A stretch of DNA of 64,000 nt from Helicobacter rodentium ATCC 700285 (GTDB lineage: Bacteria; Campylobacterota; Campylobacteria; Campylobacterales; Helicobacteraceae), in assembly GCF_000687535.1 (NCBI RefSeq), contig NZ_JHWC01000004.1:62001-126000 (forward strand), read 5' to 3'. This document shows, one piece after another, positions 36,553 to 45,727 of the stretch (positions are counted from its first letter, which is position 1; each line of letters starts with the position of its first letter). The notes beneath the pieces were generated by a model. It ran no database searches and had not been told where the DNA came from. It worked only from the letters and a program-made list of their open reading frames with translations. Both the position numbers and the translations under genes were made by a program.

Positions 36553-37962
36553 GTGGAGAAGCCAATTAAAAATGCAATTTTGAACCACTCCAATACAAAG
36601 GATTGGAATGAGGAATGTGCGGTGGTTGGTGTGTATAATGCACAAAATGCTGCGAGTATTGCGTATTATTCTCTTTTTTCTATGCAGCACCGCGGACAAG
36701 AGGCAACAGGAATCGCAACAAGTAATGGTGAAAAAATTACCACAATTAAAAACAATGGATTGGTAACAGAAGTTTTTTGCGATGATACATTAAATAGATT
36801 AAAAGGCTTCAGTGCAGTGGGACATAATCGTTATTCTACTGCTGGTAATGATTCTATTTCTGATGTGCAACCTTTGTTTGCGCGTTATGATTTGGGAGAA
36901 ATTGCTATTGTGCATAATGGAAATCTCACAAATGCTCGTAAAATTCGTAATGAGCTCATTCAAGAGGGAGCAATTTTTCAAAGTTATATGGATACAGAGA
37001 ATCTTATCCATTTAATTGCAAGGGCTAAACAGGAAAACTTAATAGATAGAATTAAAGAAGCAGTTTTGCGACTAAAGGGCGCATTTTGTTTTGTCATTTT
37101 AAGCCGTAAAAAAATGTTTGTGATTCGTGATAGACACGGATTTCGTCCTTTAAGTCTTGGAGAAATTACAAATCCTGATGGTTCTAAAGGCTATATTGTT
37201 GCAAGTGAGACTTGTGCCTTTGATTTGGTAGGCGCGAAGTTTGTACGTGATGTGGAACCCGGTGAAATGCTAATGTTTTCCAAAAATGGTGTGGAATCTC
37301 ATAAAATTATGCCCTCCAACCCTCACCCTTGTATCTTTGAGTATGTGTATTTTGCGCGTCCGGATAGTCGTGTTTTTGGACGACTTGTTTATGAGATTCG
37401 TAAAAATATGGGGCGGGAATTAGCCAAAGAGAATCCTATAGAAGCGGATTTAGTGATTCCTGTACCCGATAGTGGCGTGGCGGCTGCTTTAGGGTATTCA
37501 CAAGAAAGTGGGATTCCGTTTGAATTGGGCATTATCCGTAATCACTATGTGGGACGCACTTTTATTGAGCCAACGCAACAGATTCGGGAATTAAAGGTGC
37601 GCTTGAAGCTTAATCCTATTCGAGAATTAATAGAGGACAAGCGCGTGGTTGTGATTGATGATTCTGTGGTGCGTGGAACAACAAGTCGCCAGATTGTAAA
37701 AATCTTGCGTGATTGTGGCGTTAAGGAAATCCATATGAAAATCTCTTCTCCCCCAACAATTTCTCCTTGCTATTATGGAGTAGATACGCCTAGTGTAGAG
37801 GATTTGATTAGTGCAAGAATGAATAATGAGGAAATATGCAAATTTATTGGCGCAGATTCTTTATCGTTTCTAACTCTTGAGGGTTTAAAGCGGAGCATTG
37901 GTGTAGAAAATTTCCAATATTGTCAAGCCTGTTTTGACAAAAAATATATTGAGGTAGAATAA
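36553..37962 (+). CDS. purF: Amidophosphoribosyltransferase
   Basis: First committed enzyme of purine synthesis: transfers glutamine amide nitrogen to PRPP. The catalytic nucleophile is Cys22 (EECAVVGVYN), preceded by a 21-residue propeptide that must be removed. Glutaminase motifs SMQHRGQEATGIA and GHNRYSTAG, PRPP loop VVVIDDSVVRGTTSRQIV. 469 aa. GTG start. Its stop abuts the following GTG start directly. Confidence 0.96.
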   Translation: MEKPIKNAILNHSNTKDWNEECAVVGVYNAQNAASIAYYSLFSMQHRGQEATGIATSNGEKITTIKNNGLVTEVFCDDTLNRLKGFSAVGHNRYSTAGNDSISDVQPLFARYDLGEIAIVHNGNLTNARKIRNELIQEGAIFQSYMDTENLIHLIARAKQENLIDRIKEAVLRLKGAFCFVILSRKKMFVIRDRHGFRPLSLGEITNPDGSKGYIVASETCAFDLVGAKFVRDVEPGEMLMFSKNGVESHKIMPSNPHPCIFEYVYFARPDSRVFGRLVYEIRKNMGRELAKENPIEADLVIPVPDSGVAAALGYSQESGIPFELGIIRNHYVGRTFIEPTQQIRELKVRLKLNPIRELIEDKRVVVIDDSVVRGTTSRQIVKILRDCGVKEIHMKISSPPTISPCYYGVDTPSVEDLISARMNNEEICKFIGADSLSFLTLEGLKRSIGVENFQYCQACFDKKYIEVE

Positions 37963-38925
37963 GTGAAGCAAATGCTAACATTTGGACGTTATTGTAAGCG
38001 CCGTTTTGGGCAGAGAGTGCGTAAAGTGCCAATAGCTCTTGCAGGTTTTACTTGTCCAAATATTGATGGTTCAGTGGCGCGTGGTGGTTGTATTTTTTGT
38101 AAAAACGAAAGTTTTTCACCAACACTTGATAAAGAGCCTAGAGTTGCGCTTAAGATGAATCCAAAAATGACCGAAAATCCATTGTTGGAAATGCAACTCA
38201 AGCAGTTACAGAGTCAATATGATTGGCAGAGTGAGTTTCATCGCAATAAGTTTGGTGTAGAAAAATATATGATTTATTTTCAGTCTTTTACAAACACTTA
38301 TGCGCCTTTTGATACGCTTCAAAAACTCTATACAAAGGCGTTGGGTTTGCCAAATGTAGTAGGAATGTCTATTGGCACACGCACGGATTCAATGGATTTG
38401 AAATTGCTTGATTTTTTGGGTGATTTATCAGAAATAAAAGGGCAGGAAATTTGGGTAGAATATGGAATCCAATCTGTATATGATGAAACTTTGCAATTTA
38501 TTAATCGCGGACACGGCACAGAAAATATGGAATCCATTATTCAAGCAACAAAAGAGCGCGGTTTAAAAGTGTGTTCGCATATCATTTATGGACTACCTAA
38601 TGAAAGCAAGGAAATGATGTTGCATAGTTTAGAATCCGTTATCCAGTGGGGTAGTGATGGAATCAAGATTCACCCGCTTTATATTATTGAAAAAACAATC
38701 TTGGCAAATCTTTATGAAAAAGGCGAGTATAAGCCCATCTCTTTAGGGGATTATATTGATTTGATTGTAGAATCTTTAAAGAGGATTCCGCAAAATATCG
38801 TTATTCACCGCGTGAGTGCAGGTGTGCGCAATGATACACTTCTTGCACCCAAATGGTGTTTTGATAAAAATATTCAAATGCGTGCGATTCGTGATGCGCT
38901 AAGAGATGCAGGGATTGAGTATTGA
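37963..38925 (+). CDS. Radical SAM protein, TIGR01212 (YhcC) family
   Basis: 320 aa. The cluster-binding cysteines are in FTCPNIDGSVARGGCIFC (CxnCxxC variant typical of this family), followed by YFQSFTNTYAP, GTRTDSMD, VEYGIQSVYDETL and INRGHG. The family belongs to the Elp3-related radical SAM enzymes. The reaction has not been established to my knowledge. GTG start immediately after the purF stop suggests coupling. Confidence 0.9.
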   Translation: MKQMLTFGRYCKRRFGQRVRKVPIALAGFTCPNIDGSVARGGCIFCKNESFSPTLDKEPRVALKMNPKMTENPLLEMQLKQLQSQYDWQSEFHRNKFGVEKYMIYFQSFTNTYAPFDTLQKLYTKALGLPNVVGMSIGTRTDSMDLKLLDFLGDLSEIKGQEIWVEYGIQSVYDETLQFINRGHGTENMESIIQATKERGLKVCSHIIYGLPNESKEMMLHSLESVIQWGSDGIKIHPLYIIEKTILANLYEKGEYKPISLGDYIDLIVESLKRIPQNIVIHRVSAGVRNDTLLAPKWCFDKNIQMRAIRDALRDAGIEY

Positions 38926-38967
38926 TTTATAAGACCCTTAATCCAGTGAATAGAACAAGTTAAAACA

Positions 38968-39921
38968 TTAATGTTCTAATGCAGTCTTGCTAAAAAACTC
39001 TAAAATTGCCTCTCGCATAAGAGTGGGATTTGTGATAGTATTTACAAGAGTTCTAAATTCGCTTGCACCTTTTAAACCTTTGGAGTAAGCGTGTAGGTTT
39101 TTACGAAACATTATTGCGCCATAGTCGCCCCTAAAAGAGATTGTGCGGTCAAAATGTTCCAAACTCACACGTTGTCGCAATTCCACATTTTCATTTTGCA
39201 ATCCCTCTTTGATTTGAGTAAAAATCCAAGGCTTTTCAATGGCTGCTCTCCCAATCATTACACCATCTGCACCAGTACATTCTAAAACCTTTTGGCTTTT
39301 TTGCGCACTATTAATTTCTCCATTGGCAATCAGAGGCATAGACAAAACTTGTTTCATTAGGGCAATAGAATTGTAATCTATACATTCTTTTTTGTATCCA
39401 TCTGTCTTTGTGCGACCATGCACCACAACATAATCAATAGGGGTATCGTTGAGTGCATTTGCGATTTCTAGTGGAATCTTTGTATTAAAACCCAGCCGAA
39501 CTTTTACACTCAAATAAGGAATTTTACTTACTCTTCTAATTAATCTTAGAATCTCTACGAGTTTGTTTAAGTCTTTTAATAATGAGCTTCCGCTCCCGTG
39601 ATTAGAAACTTTTGGAGCGGGACAACCACAATTTAAATCTAAAATTTGAATATCCTCTTTAGATTGGTTAAGCAATTCCACTGCGCGTGTGATGATGTTT
39701 GTATCATTACCTGCAATTTGAAGAGCAAAGGGGTTTTCAAGAGGGGATTTTTCTACCATTTTTAATGTTTTTTTATTTTTAAAGGCAAGTGCATGCACAC
39801 TAATCATCTCACTTACCGTAATGTCTGCACCAAATTTTTTAACAACTTCACGAAAGGGTAAATCACTATAACCAGCAAGAGGGGCTAACATAAGTGTATT
39901 TTTACAAATAATGGAATCCAA
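38968..39921 (-). CDS. dus: tRNA-dihydrouridine synthase
   Basis: FMN enzyme that reduces uridines in the tRNA D-loop. LAPLAGYSDLPFREV at the N-terminus, SEMIS, LNCGCPAPKVSNHGSGSSLL with the catalytic Cys, VVHGRTKTDGY, IANGEI and GADGVMIGRAAI. 317 aa, DusB-like. Transcribed alone on the reverse strand, converging on the radical SAM gene. Confidence 0.94.
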   Translation of the reverse strand: MDSIICKNTLMLAPLAGYSDLPFREVVKKFGADITVSEMISVHALAFKNKKTLKMVEKSPLENPFALQIAGNDTNIITRAVELLNQSKEDIQILDLNCGCPAPKVSNHGSGSSLLKDLNKLVEILRLIRRVSKIPYLSVKVRLGFNTKIPLEIANALNDTPIDYVVVHGRTKTDGYKKECIDYNSIALMKQVLSMPLIANGEINSAQKSQKVLECTGADGVMIGRAAIEKPWIFTQIKEGLQNENVELRQRVSLEHFDRTISFRGDYGAIMFRKNLHAYSKGLKGASEFRTLVNTITNPTLMREAILEFFSKTALEH

Positions 39922-40011
39922 AATAAACCTTTTTAAAAATTTTTTGCAATCTTAACAAAAAACTAACAATAATTGATTAAAATTTTGCCAAATGGATTTA
40001 AGGAGCATAAT

Positions 40012-40341
40012 ATGAGATTAAGAAATTTTGTTAAAGTAGCATTGTGTGTTGGTATGTTTAGTATCCCAGCTTTTGCAGATATGGATATGCACGGGCAAAT
40101 TGTCGAAGTGAATCAGGCAAATAAAACCATTACAATTTCGGGAATGAATGGGAATATGGTTGTGCAAGTTTTTCCCTACACGAAATTAAAAGGTGATGAT
40201 TGTGGAATCTTTGGAAATGATACTTACCATAACTTTACAGCTTTAAAGCCGGGCATGTTTGTTGAGATTGATGGTTATCCTCAAGGACAAATTTTCGGAG
40301 CGCAAGAGATAGAGTGGAAGTGTGGTAGAAGAGCGTATTAG
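40012..40341 (+). CDS. Small exported protein, paralogue 1
   Basis: 109 aa with a Sec signal peptide (cleavage after IPAFA). The mature part is all-beta-like: GQIVEVNQANKTITISG, a VQVFPYTKLKGDDCGIFG segment, then LKPGMFVEIDGYP and a final EWKCGRRAY. The two Cys could form a disulfide. It resembles DUF5666-type small beta domains. An upstream in-frame start at 39973 is less likely, because AAGGAG precedes 40012. The next gene is a paralogue 8 bases downstream. Function unknown. Confidence 0.8.
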   Translation: MRLRNFVKVALCVGMFSIPAFADMDMHGQIVEVNQANKTITISGMNGNMVVQVFPYTKLKGDDCGIFGNDTYHNFTALKPGMFVEIDGYPQGQIFGAQEIEWKCGRRAY

Positions 40342-40349
40342 GAAACTTT

Positions 40350-40700
40350 ATGAGGATTTTTAGAATAGTCTTAATATTTTTTTGTTTGAATATATTAGCG
40401 TGGGGAGATAGTTTTAAATTAGAGGGGATTATCGCAAGTGTGGATAATGCAAAGAAAACTATCACCGTGGATTCTATTTATGGAGATACCATTGTTGTGC
40501 AAATTTTACCCAATACAGAAATAGAGTTAGACGATTGCGGAATGTTTGGTATGAGTAAGTATGGGACTTTCAAGAATTTGTTACCGGGTACTTTTGTAGA
40601 AATTAAATTATACTTTCCAGCTTTAAACAATGGCGGAGAGAGAGCTAATCCCATTGCTTATGAGATAGAAATTGAATGCTATAAAAAACGCGCCTATTAA
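40350..40700 (+). CDS. Small exported protein, paralogue 2
   Basis: 116 aa with signal peptide (to about LNILAWG). It shares the layout of the preceding protein: GIIASVDNAKKTITV, VVQILPNTEIELDDCGMFG, LLPGTFVEI, and a C-terminal IECYKKRAY with the second Cys. The pair is a diverged tandem duplication in one operon. Role unknown; periplasmic location inferred. Confidence 0.78.
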   Translation: MRIFRIVLIFFCLNILAWGDSFKLEGIIASVDNAKKTITVDSIYGDTIVVQILPNTEIELDDCGMFGMSKYGTFKNLLPGTFVEIKLYFPALNNGGERANPIAYEIEIECYKKRAY

Positions 40701-40705
40701 ACTTC

Positions 40706-41035
40706 TTATGTTTTGCAAAGAATAACCAAGCTAGATTGCGCAAGATTTTTATAGTTTTTCAAGTTATTTTTTCTATTATTTCTAAAATAGCTATAAATTT
40801 TACAGCCACAAGAAGCAATGGTGTCTAACTGCTCAAGAAAAAATGTGGAATCTAAAATCATCATTGGTGGTTCAATTAGGATTAGGTTTTCTACGCGTTG
40901 ATGAGTTTTTAGCTGATTGAAAGCATAGGTGATTGCCTGTGTGCATTGTTCTTTTGAACCAAGAACGCAAAAATCATTCAAAAGAAGCGGAGGAATTGAT
41001 AAAGATTCTAAATGGATTAAGCCAAAAGATTTCAT
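40706..41035 (-). CDS. Conserved hypothetical small protein at the end of the aroB operon
   Basis: 109 aa, family not recognised. No signal peptide. It has an N-terminal FGLIHLESLSIPPLLLND, a middle helix (CTQAITYAFNQLK) and a hydrophobic NLILIEPPMMI, then a basic YFRNNRKNNLKNYK stretch. Its ATG overlaps the stop of the ftsH-like gene by one base. The same position after an ftsH-like gene, as I recall, is held by HP0287 in H. pylori, so it is likely conserved with that pseudoprotease. Confidence 0.68.
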   Translation of the reverse strand: MKSFGLIHLESLSIPPLLLNDFCVLGSKEQCTQAITYAFNQLKTHQRVENLILIEPPMMILDSTFFLEQLDTIASCGCKIYSYFRNNRKNNLKNYKNLAQSSLVILCKT

Positions 41036-42729
41036 TATATTTGTTGGTGGATTAATTGCCCAATCTCATCGTATTCTAATTTCTCATTTGCAAGTAAAGA
41101 ATCCTTAATATTCATTAGAATTGTGCGATAATTTTTAAAAAATGCAAAACGTTCATTCTTGCATTCTTCTAAAATTTTTAATACATCTTCTTCTCTCCCC
41201 AGTAAATATTCTCCCATACCATAAGATTCTACCATTTGACGCGCTAAGGTTTTTGCGGTGTCTAAGTCTTCTTTAGCGTGTGAATAACGTTCCTGATAGA
41301 GTAATTCAAGTGCCGCAATTCCCGATAAATGAATTTTGATCTTACTTTCCATTTCATTTTTGCTTAAAAATTCTTTGTCAATAGATTTTAAGCCATCACT
41401 CATCAGGGTTGCTTTCTCAAATGGAATCTCTAAAGAATACGCACTAAAGGCTTTAGCAGCTTGATAATAAGCAAGAATCTCCTTTTCTTTGTGGCTGAAA
41501 CTCAATTTTTTGCGCACACCCAACATTACTTTATCGCGAACATTTAAAATATCCTCTTTTGTGATAGTGTTAGAGCCGCGTTTGATTGCGCATAAAGCTG
41601 CCTCATTGATTAAGGAAGCTAGAGCTGCACCACTGAATCCTACACAGAGTTTTGAAATCTCTTCAAAGTCAAAATTACAATTTTTATCACGCGTATGCAC
41701 TTTTAGAATTTTAATTCTTTCTTGTAAATCGGGTAATTCTACAAAAATGCGCCTATCAAATCTCCCACTTCGCAACAAAGCATCGTCTAGGGATTCCACA
41801 TTGTTTGTTGCGCCTATAACAATTACTCCCGAACTATCCTCAAAGCCGTCCATCTCTGTTAAAAGTTGATTGAGTGTTGCCTCGCGCTCATCATTGCGCA
41901 TACCGCCACGTGCCTTTCCCACTGCATCAATTTCATCAATAAAAATGATAGAGGGCGCATTGAGTTTAGCCTTTGTGAATAAATCATGGACGCGTTTTGC
42001 GCCCATTCCAACATAAATTTGCACGAAACTCGCCCCGCTTTGATAAAAGAATGGTACTTTTGCCTCTCCTGCTAACGCTTTTGCTATTAGCGTTTTGCCT
42101 ACGCCGGGGACACCAATTAACAATACTCCTTTGGGAAGCTTTACGCCAAAATCTTGGTATTTTTTAGGCGATTTTAGGTAATCAATAATTTCTTCTAATT
42201 CATTTTTTGCCTCACTAATACCCGCAACATCTTCAAAGGTAAGATTGGAAGTAATGGGTTGTATGTAATGTAAATTAAAGGCTTCGTTCGCAAAAGATTT
42301 TGCGGTATTTTCGTAAGATTGTTTGGAATCCTTATATTTTGGAGTATTTTGGTTTGAATTGTTTTGTGGTTTTACTTTCTTGAGGGTTGCTAAGAGGAAT
42401 AAAACAATGAGTATGACAATGCAAATAACTGCAAGTTCGGTTAGGTTTTGCAATATATTCAAATCCTCTTTAATCTCTAAAGGCACTTTTTGTCCAAATT
42501 CTCGTAGGTTAATACTGCTTTTGGCAACCTTGTATTCTTTACCCTCTAATGTAAAATACAAATAATCCCCTTTGATGATTGCAACTTTTGGTGGTGTGCT
42601 TTGGGTAATTGTTTGTAAATCTGTTGCGCTAATTAAAGTCGGATTATTCTTAAAAGAAAAGACGGCAAATAAAATAAATGCCAACAAAATGGCAAAGATT
42701 CCAATATATAGGTTCTTAAATTTCTGCAT
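41035..42729 (-). CDS. FtsH-like AAA+ membrane protein lacking the zinc protease motif
   Basis: 564 aa with FtsH architecture. It has two N-terminal membrane helices (about 8-26 and 97-115) around a small periplasmic domain. An AAA+ module follows with Walker A GVPGVGKT (about 206-213), the aromatic pore loop [11 protein letters not shown], Walker [12 protein letters not shown] and arginine fingers in [10 protein letters not shown]. Where FtsH has HEAGH this protein has YQAAK (about 422-426), so both zinc His and the catalytic Glu are missing. The later [22 protein letters not shown] keeps the family shape. It may act as an unfoldase or as an inactive partner of a true FtsH. It overlaps mtaB by 14 bases. 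Confidence 0.9.
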   Translation of the reverse strand: MQKFKNLYIGIFAILLAFILFAVFSFKNNPTLISATDLQTITQSTPPKVAIIKGDYLYFTLEGKEYKVAKSSINLREFGQKVPLEIKEDLNILQNLTELAVICIVILIVLFLLATLKKVKPQNNSNQNTPKYKDSKQSYENTAKSFANEAFNLHYIQPITSNLTFEDVAGISEAKNELEEIIDYLKSPKKYQDFGVKLPKGVLLIGVPGVGKTLIAKALAGEAKVPFFYQSGASFVQIYVGMGAKRVHDLFTKAKLNAPSIIFIDEIDAVGKARGGMRNDEREATLNQLLTEMDGFEDSSGVIVIGATNNVESLDDALLRSGRFDRRIFVELPDLQERIKILKVHTRDKNCNFDFEEISKLCVGFSGAALASLINEAALCAIKRGSNTITKEDILNVRDKVMLGVRKKLSFSHKEKEILAYYQAAKAFSAYSLEIPFEKATLMSDGLKSIDKEFLSKNEMESKIKIHLSGIAALELLYQERYSHAKEDLDTAKTLARQMVESYGMGEYLLGREEDVLKILEECKNERFAFFKNYRTILMNIKDSLLANEKLEYDEIGQLIHQQI

Positions 42730-44014
42730 AATTTTTGTCCATTTTAGGGGTAAAGTGTGCAATGGGAATCCAACAATCTTTGTAAATAGGGGTTTGCGTT
42801 TGGATTTGCACTTTATTGTAATATTCATCAAATCCGTGCGCGACATATTGTGTAGAGGATTTATTCTCTATTTTGTCTGTTTCTTGAGTGGCGACATTTT
42901 CTATTAAGACATTCAGAGTTTTCTTTTGGGCTTTTAATTTCTCTCTAAATTCCAAATTATTCTTTGCGATTCGCACTTCAATTTGTTGTTTTCTTTGTTT
43001 TGCAATTTTATGATGAATCCTATCTTGGAGCTTGGCAGAAGGTGTATTATCGCGTGGGCTATAAATGAAGCTGTGTAAATGCGTCAAGGGTAAAAGGCAA
43101 AAATTCATATAAGCTTCTTGCCATATTTCTTCGCTTTCTCCGGGGTGTCCTACAATAAAATCGCTTCCCAAAGCAAATCCTTTTTCGGCTAGTAGGGTAA
43201 AAAGCTCTAAGTCTGTTTTAAAGGTATTTAAACGATTCATTATTTTTAACATTGCAGGTGCGGTGTGTTGCAAGGCGATGTGTAAATGGCGTTCAATTTT
43301 TGGGTTTTCTAATACATTTAAGAAATGTTCATTGATTTGCGATGGTTCTAAACTACCGATTCTAAGACGTTTTAAGTCTGGAATCTCGCAAAGAGATTCT
43401 ATTAAAGTTGCGATGTCTTTATTAAATTCTTTACCCCAACTCCCTAAATTTGTGCCTGTTAGGATAAATTCAGTAAAGCCTTTTTGAGTAAGATTGCTTA
43501 CTTGAGATAAAATCATTTCTTGCGTGAAGCTACGTGCTTTACCGCGCACACTTGGGATAATACAATAAGAACAAGAAAAATCGCAACCCTCTTGAATTTT
43601 AATAAAAGCACGACTTTTACCAATAAAGTCGCCTAAGATTTCATTTTCTAAACTGCTTAAATCGTCCTTCAAATAGAACGAAGTTTTTTGTTTTAGAATT
43701 GTGTTGATATTTTCTTTATGTGAATGTCCAAAGACGCCAAAAACCAAGTTTTTATCCAACAGATTCTGTCCTTGTGTTTGTGTGCCACAACCTGTGAAAT
43801 AAATCTTTTTACCTTCTCCTTGCAATCGGTTAATATAGTTTCTAACTCCACTATCTGCATTGTTGGTTACGGTGCAAGAATTGACAACCACAATATCACT
43901 TTCTTCCTCATAAGGCGTTTGAATAAAGTCTTTAAGAGCATTTATCATTACTTGTGTGTCAAATACATTTGTGCGACAACCAAAGGTTTTAAAATAGACT
44001 TTTTGTTTTTGCAT
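42716..44014 (-). CDS. mtaB: tRNA N6-threonylcarbamoyladenosine methylthiotransferase MtaB
   Basis: Radical SAM methylthiotransferase that converts t6A37 to ms2t6A in tRNA. An N-terminal UPF0004 domain starts TFGCRTNVFDTQVM, with further Cys in VVNSCTVTNNAD and TGCGTQ. The radical SAM motif is in EGCDFSCSYCIIPSVRGKARS (CxxxCxxC). HSFIYSPRDNTPSAKL and a TRAM-like C-terminal domain follow. 432 aa. In the aroB operon, 9 bases after the mscS-type gene. Confidence 0.93.
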   Translation of the reverse strand: MQKQKVYFKTFGCRTNVFDTQVMINALKDFIQTPYEEESDIVVVNSCTVTNNADSGVRNYINRLQGEGKKIYFTGCGTQTQGQNLLDKNLVFGVFGHSHKENINTILKQKTSFYLKDDLSSLENEILGDFIGKSRAFIKIQEGCDFSCSYCIIPSVRGKARSFTQEMILSQVSNLTQKGFTEFILTGTNLGSWGKEFNKDIATLIESLCEIPDLKRLRIGSLEPSQINEHFLNVLENPKIERHLHIALQHTAPAMLKIMNRLNTFKTDLELFTLLAEKGFALGSDFIVGHPGESEEIWQEAYMNFCLLPLTHLHSFIYSPRDNTPSAKLQDRIHHKIAKQRKQQIEVRIAKNNLEFREKLKAQKKTLNVLIENVATQETDKIENKSSTQYVAHGFDEYYNKVQIQTQTPIYKDCWIPIAHFTPKMDKNYAEI

Positions 44015-44023
44015 TGAAAATCT

Positions 44024-45727
44024 TTAGAAGAAATTTTGCTGTGGAATCTCACCATCGCTTTTTAAATGAATATTTTTAAATGCTTCCTTTTCGTTTCGGG
44101 GTGAGAAATTTTTGGGCTTACCCTCATAAATTGTTGTGCTAGGATACGCAATTTGAATATTAGGCTGGAGTAAAATCTCATCAATAATTTCGGAACTGAT
44201 ACTGCTACGTAGTGCCAAAGTAGCATAAGCATTGGTTAAATACCATACAGAAATGCGGATTCCATTGGGTTCAAGCAAACTAAAGACGCGTGGTTCCACA
44301 TTGGTATTGCGCAAACTAAAGCGGTCGCGCATTTTTATAAATTGTTTGCGTGTGCTTTCTGTGTAGCCTTTAGCGTATTTTTTCGCGCATTCTCTTGCGA
44401 TATGACAAGCTCTTTCGTGGTCGGAATCAAAAGTAATAGTAAAGTCGATTCCGTCCCAAACGGTTTTCATTCCCCCGTGTGTGTAGTTGGAAAACATTGT
44501 TGTGAAAACAAAGTTATTGGGAACAAAGATAATGCGTCCTGCCCTGCGATTCTCTTTATAAGTTGTGAGCGTAATGTCTTCATAAAGAGTGATTCTAAGG
44601 ATAGAAATGTCTAACACATCACCAATATAAACAGCACCCTCTTTGATGACTTTGATTCTATCTCCTGCATGCACACAACCGCCTACAACAATCACAATCC
44701 AACCCAAAATAGACATAAAAAGGTCTTTCATTGCAATGGCTAAACCTGCAGATGCAAATCCAAGCACGGTTACAAGGTAGCTTACATTATCTAAATAAGC
44801 AAAGAGTAAAATCAAAATAATAAGAGTAATATTTAAAAAGTTAATGATTTTGTTTGTTGTGTAAATGCGTTCGTTGTCGTGGATATATTTGCGCACCCCA
44901 AGTTTAATAGAAAAAGCGATTCCAATGAGAATTAAAATTGTAATACCTATGTAAATGCTTTTGATAAATTGTTCTTTGATTTGAGTTTTTAAACGCGTTT
45001 TCACTTCTTCCATTTCTTTGGTAAAGATTTCTAAAGTTGTATTAAAGACTTCTTGCGTTGTTTCAAGCACGGTTAGCGCATTGTCGTTTGCTTGGTAGGA
45101 TTTAATGAGGGATTCTCTGTCGGAAAAAAGGCAATAGTTGGAGCTGCAAAGATTGTGAAGCTTGTCTAAATTTTGTGTAGTGCTATAAATTTCTAGCAAT
45201 TTGCTTAACGCTTCGTCTTTTTGTTTGAGGAATTTGAGGTTTTCTTGTAGATGCCGATAGCTTTGTTGTAGGAGTGCTAATTCTGTATCTACTTTTTTTA
45301 TGTAAGAATAAGCGCGTGCAATAAGTAAGAGATTTGTAACATTGGGTGCTTCTTCAATTTTTTTTGCTTCTGTCAATTCACGAAAAGGAGAGTCTTTATA
45401 AATACCCAAAACTTCTTTTTGTTGCTCTAATGCAGTAAGATTGCGTTCTAAAATACTTAGCTGATTCTGCGTTTCAATACTTTTAGGCTGTTTTTCTAGT
45501 GCATTAATTTCATTTTGAGTTTGCAAAACACTGAAAATCACTTGCTGGTAGGCTTGATAATTGGAATATTTTTTCATCCATAAATTATTGGGATTATTTA
45601 GAAAATTATCCGCTTGTGTAATTTGAGAATCTAGTTGTTTGATATTTTTTATCTCCTCTACTAATTCGTTTCCCAATGCGCTTGTGAGAAAAATAAGGAG
45701 GAGGACTAAAAATCGTAAGGGTTTCAT
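44024..45727 (-). CDS. MscS-family mechanosensitive ion channel
   Basis: 567 aa. A signal peptide (LVLLLIFLTSALG) is followed by a periplasmic, coiled-coil-rich region of about 220 residues, then several membrane helices. The MscS pore helix region reads VLGFASAGLAIAMKDLFMSI, and the beta domain starts GWIVIVVGGCVHAGDRIKV with VYIGDVLDISILRITL. It protects cells from hypo-osmotic shock. A large N-terminal domain is seen in several MscS relatives of this phylum. Its start overlaps the aroB stop by 4 bases. Confidence 0.9.
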   Translation of the reverse strand: MKPLRFLVLLLIFLTSALGNELVEEIKNIKQLDSQITQADNFLNNPNNLWMKKYSNYQAYQQVIFSVLQTQNEINALEKQPKSIETQNQLSILERNLTALEQQKEVLGIYKDSPFRELTEAKKIEEAPNVTNLLLIARAYSYIKKVDTELALLQQSYRHLQENLKFLKQKDEALSKLLEIYSTTQNLDKLHNLCSSNYCLFSDRESLIKSYQANDNALTVLETTQEVFNTTLEIFTKEMEEVKTRLKTQIKEQFIKSIYIGITILILIGIAFSIKLGVRKYIHDNERIYTTNKIINFLNITLIILILLFAYLDNVSYLVTVLGFASAGLAIAMKDLFMSILGWIVIVVGGCVHAGDRIKVIKEGAVYIGDVLDISILRITLYEDITLTTYKENRRAGRIIFVPNNFVFTTMFSNYTHGGMKTVWDGIDFTITFDSDHERACHIARECAKKYAKGYTESTRKQFIKMRDRFSLRNTNVEPRVFSLLEPNGIRISVWYLTNAYATLALRSSISSEIIDEILLQPNIQIAYPSTTIYEGKPKNFSPRNEKEAFKNIHLKSDGEIPQQNFF

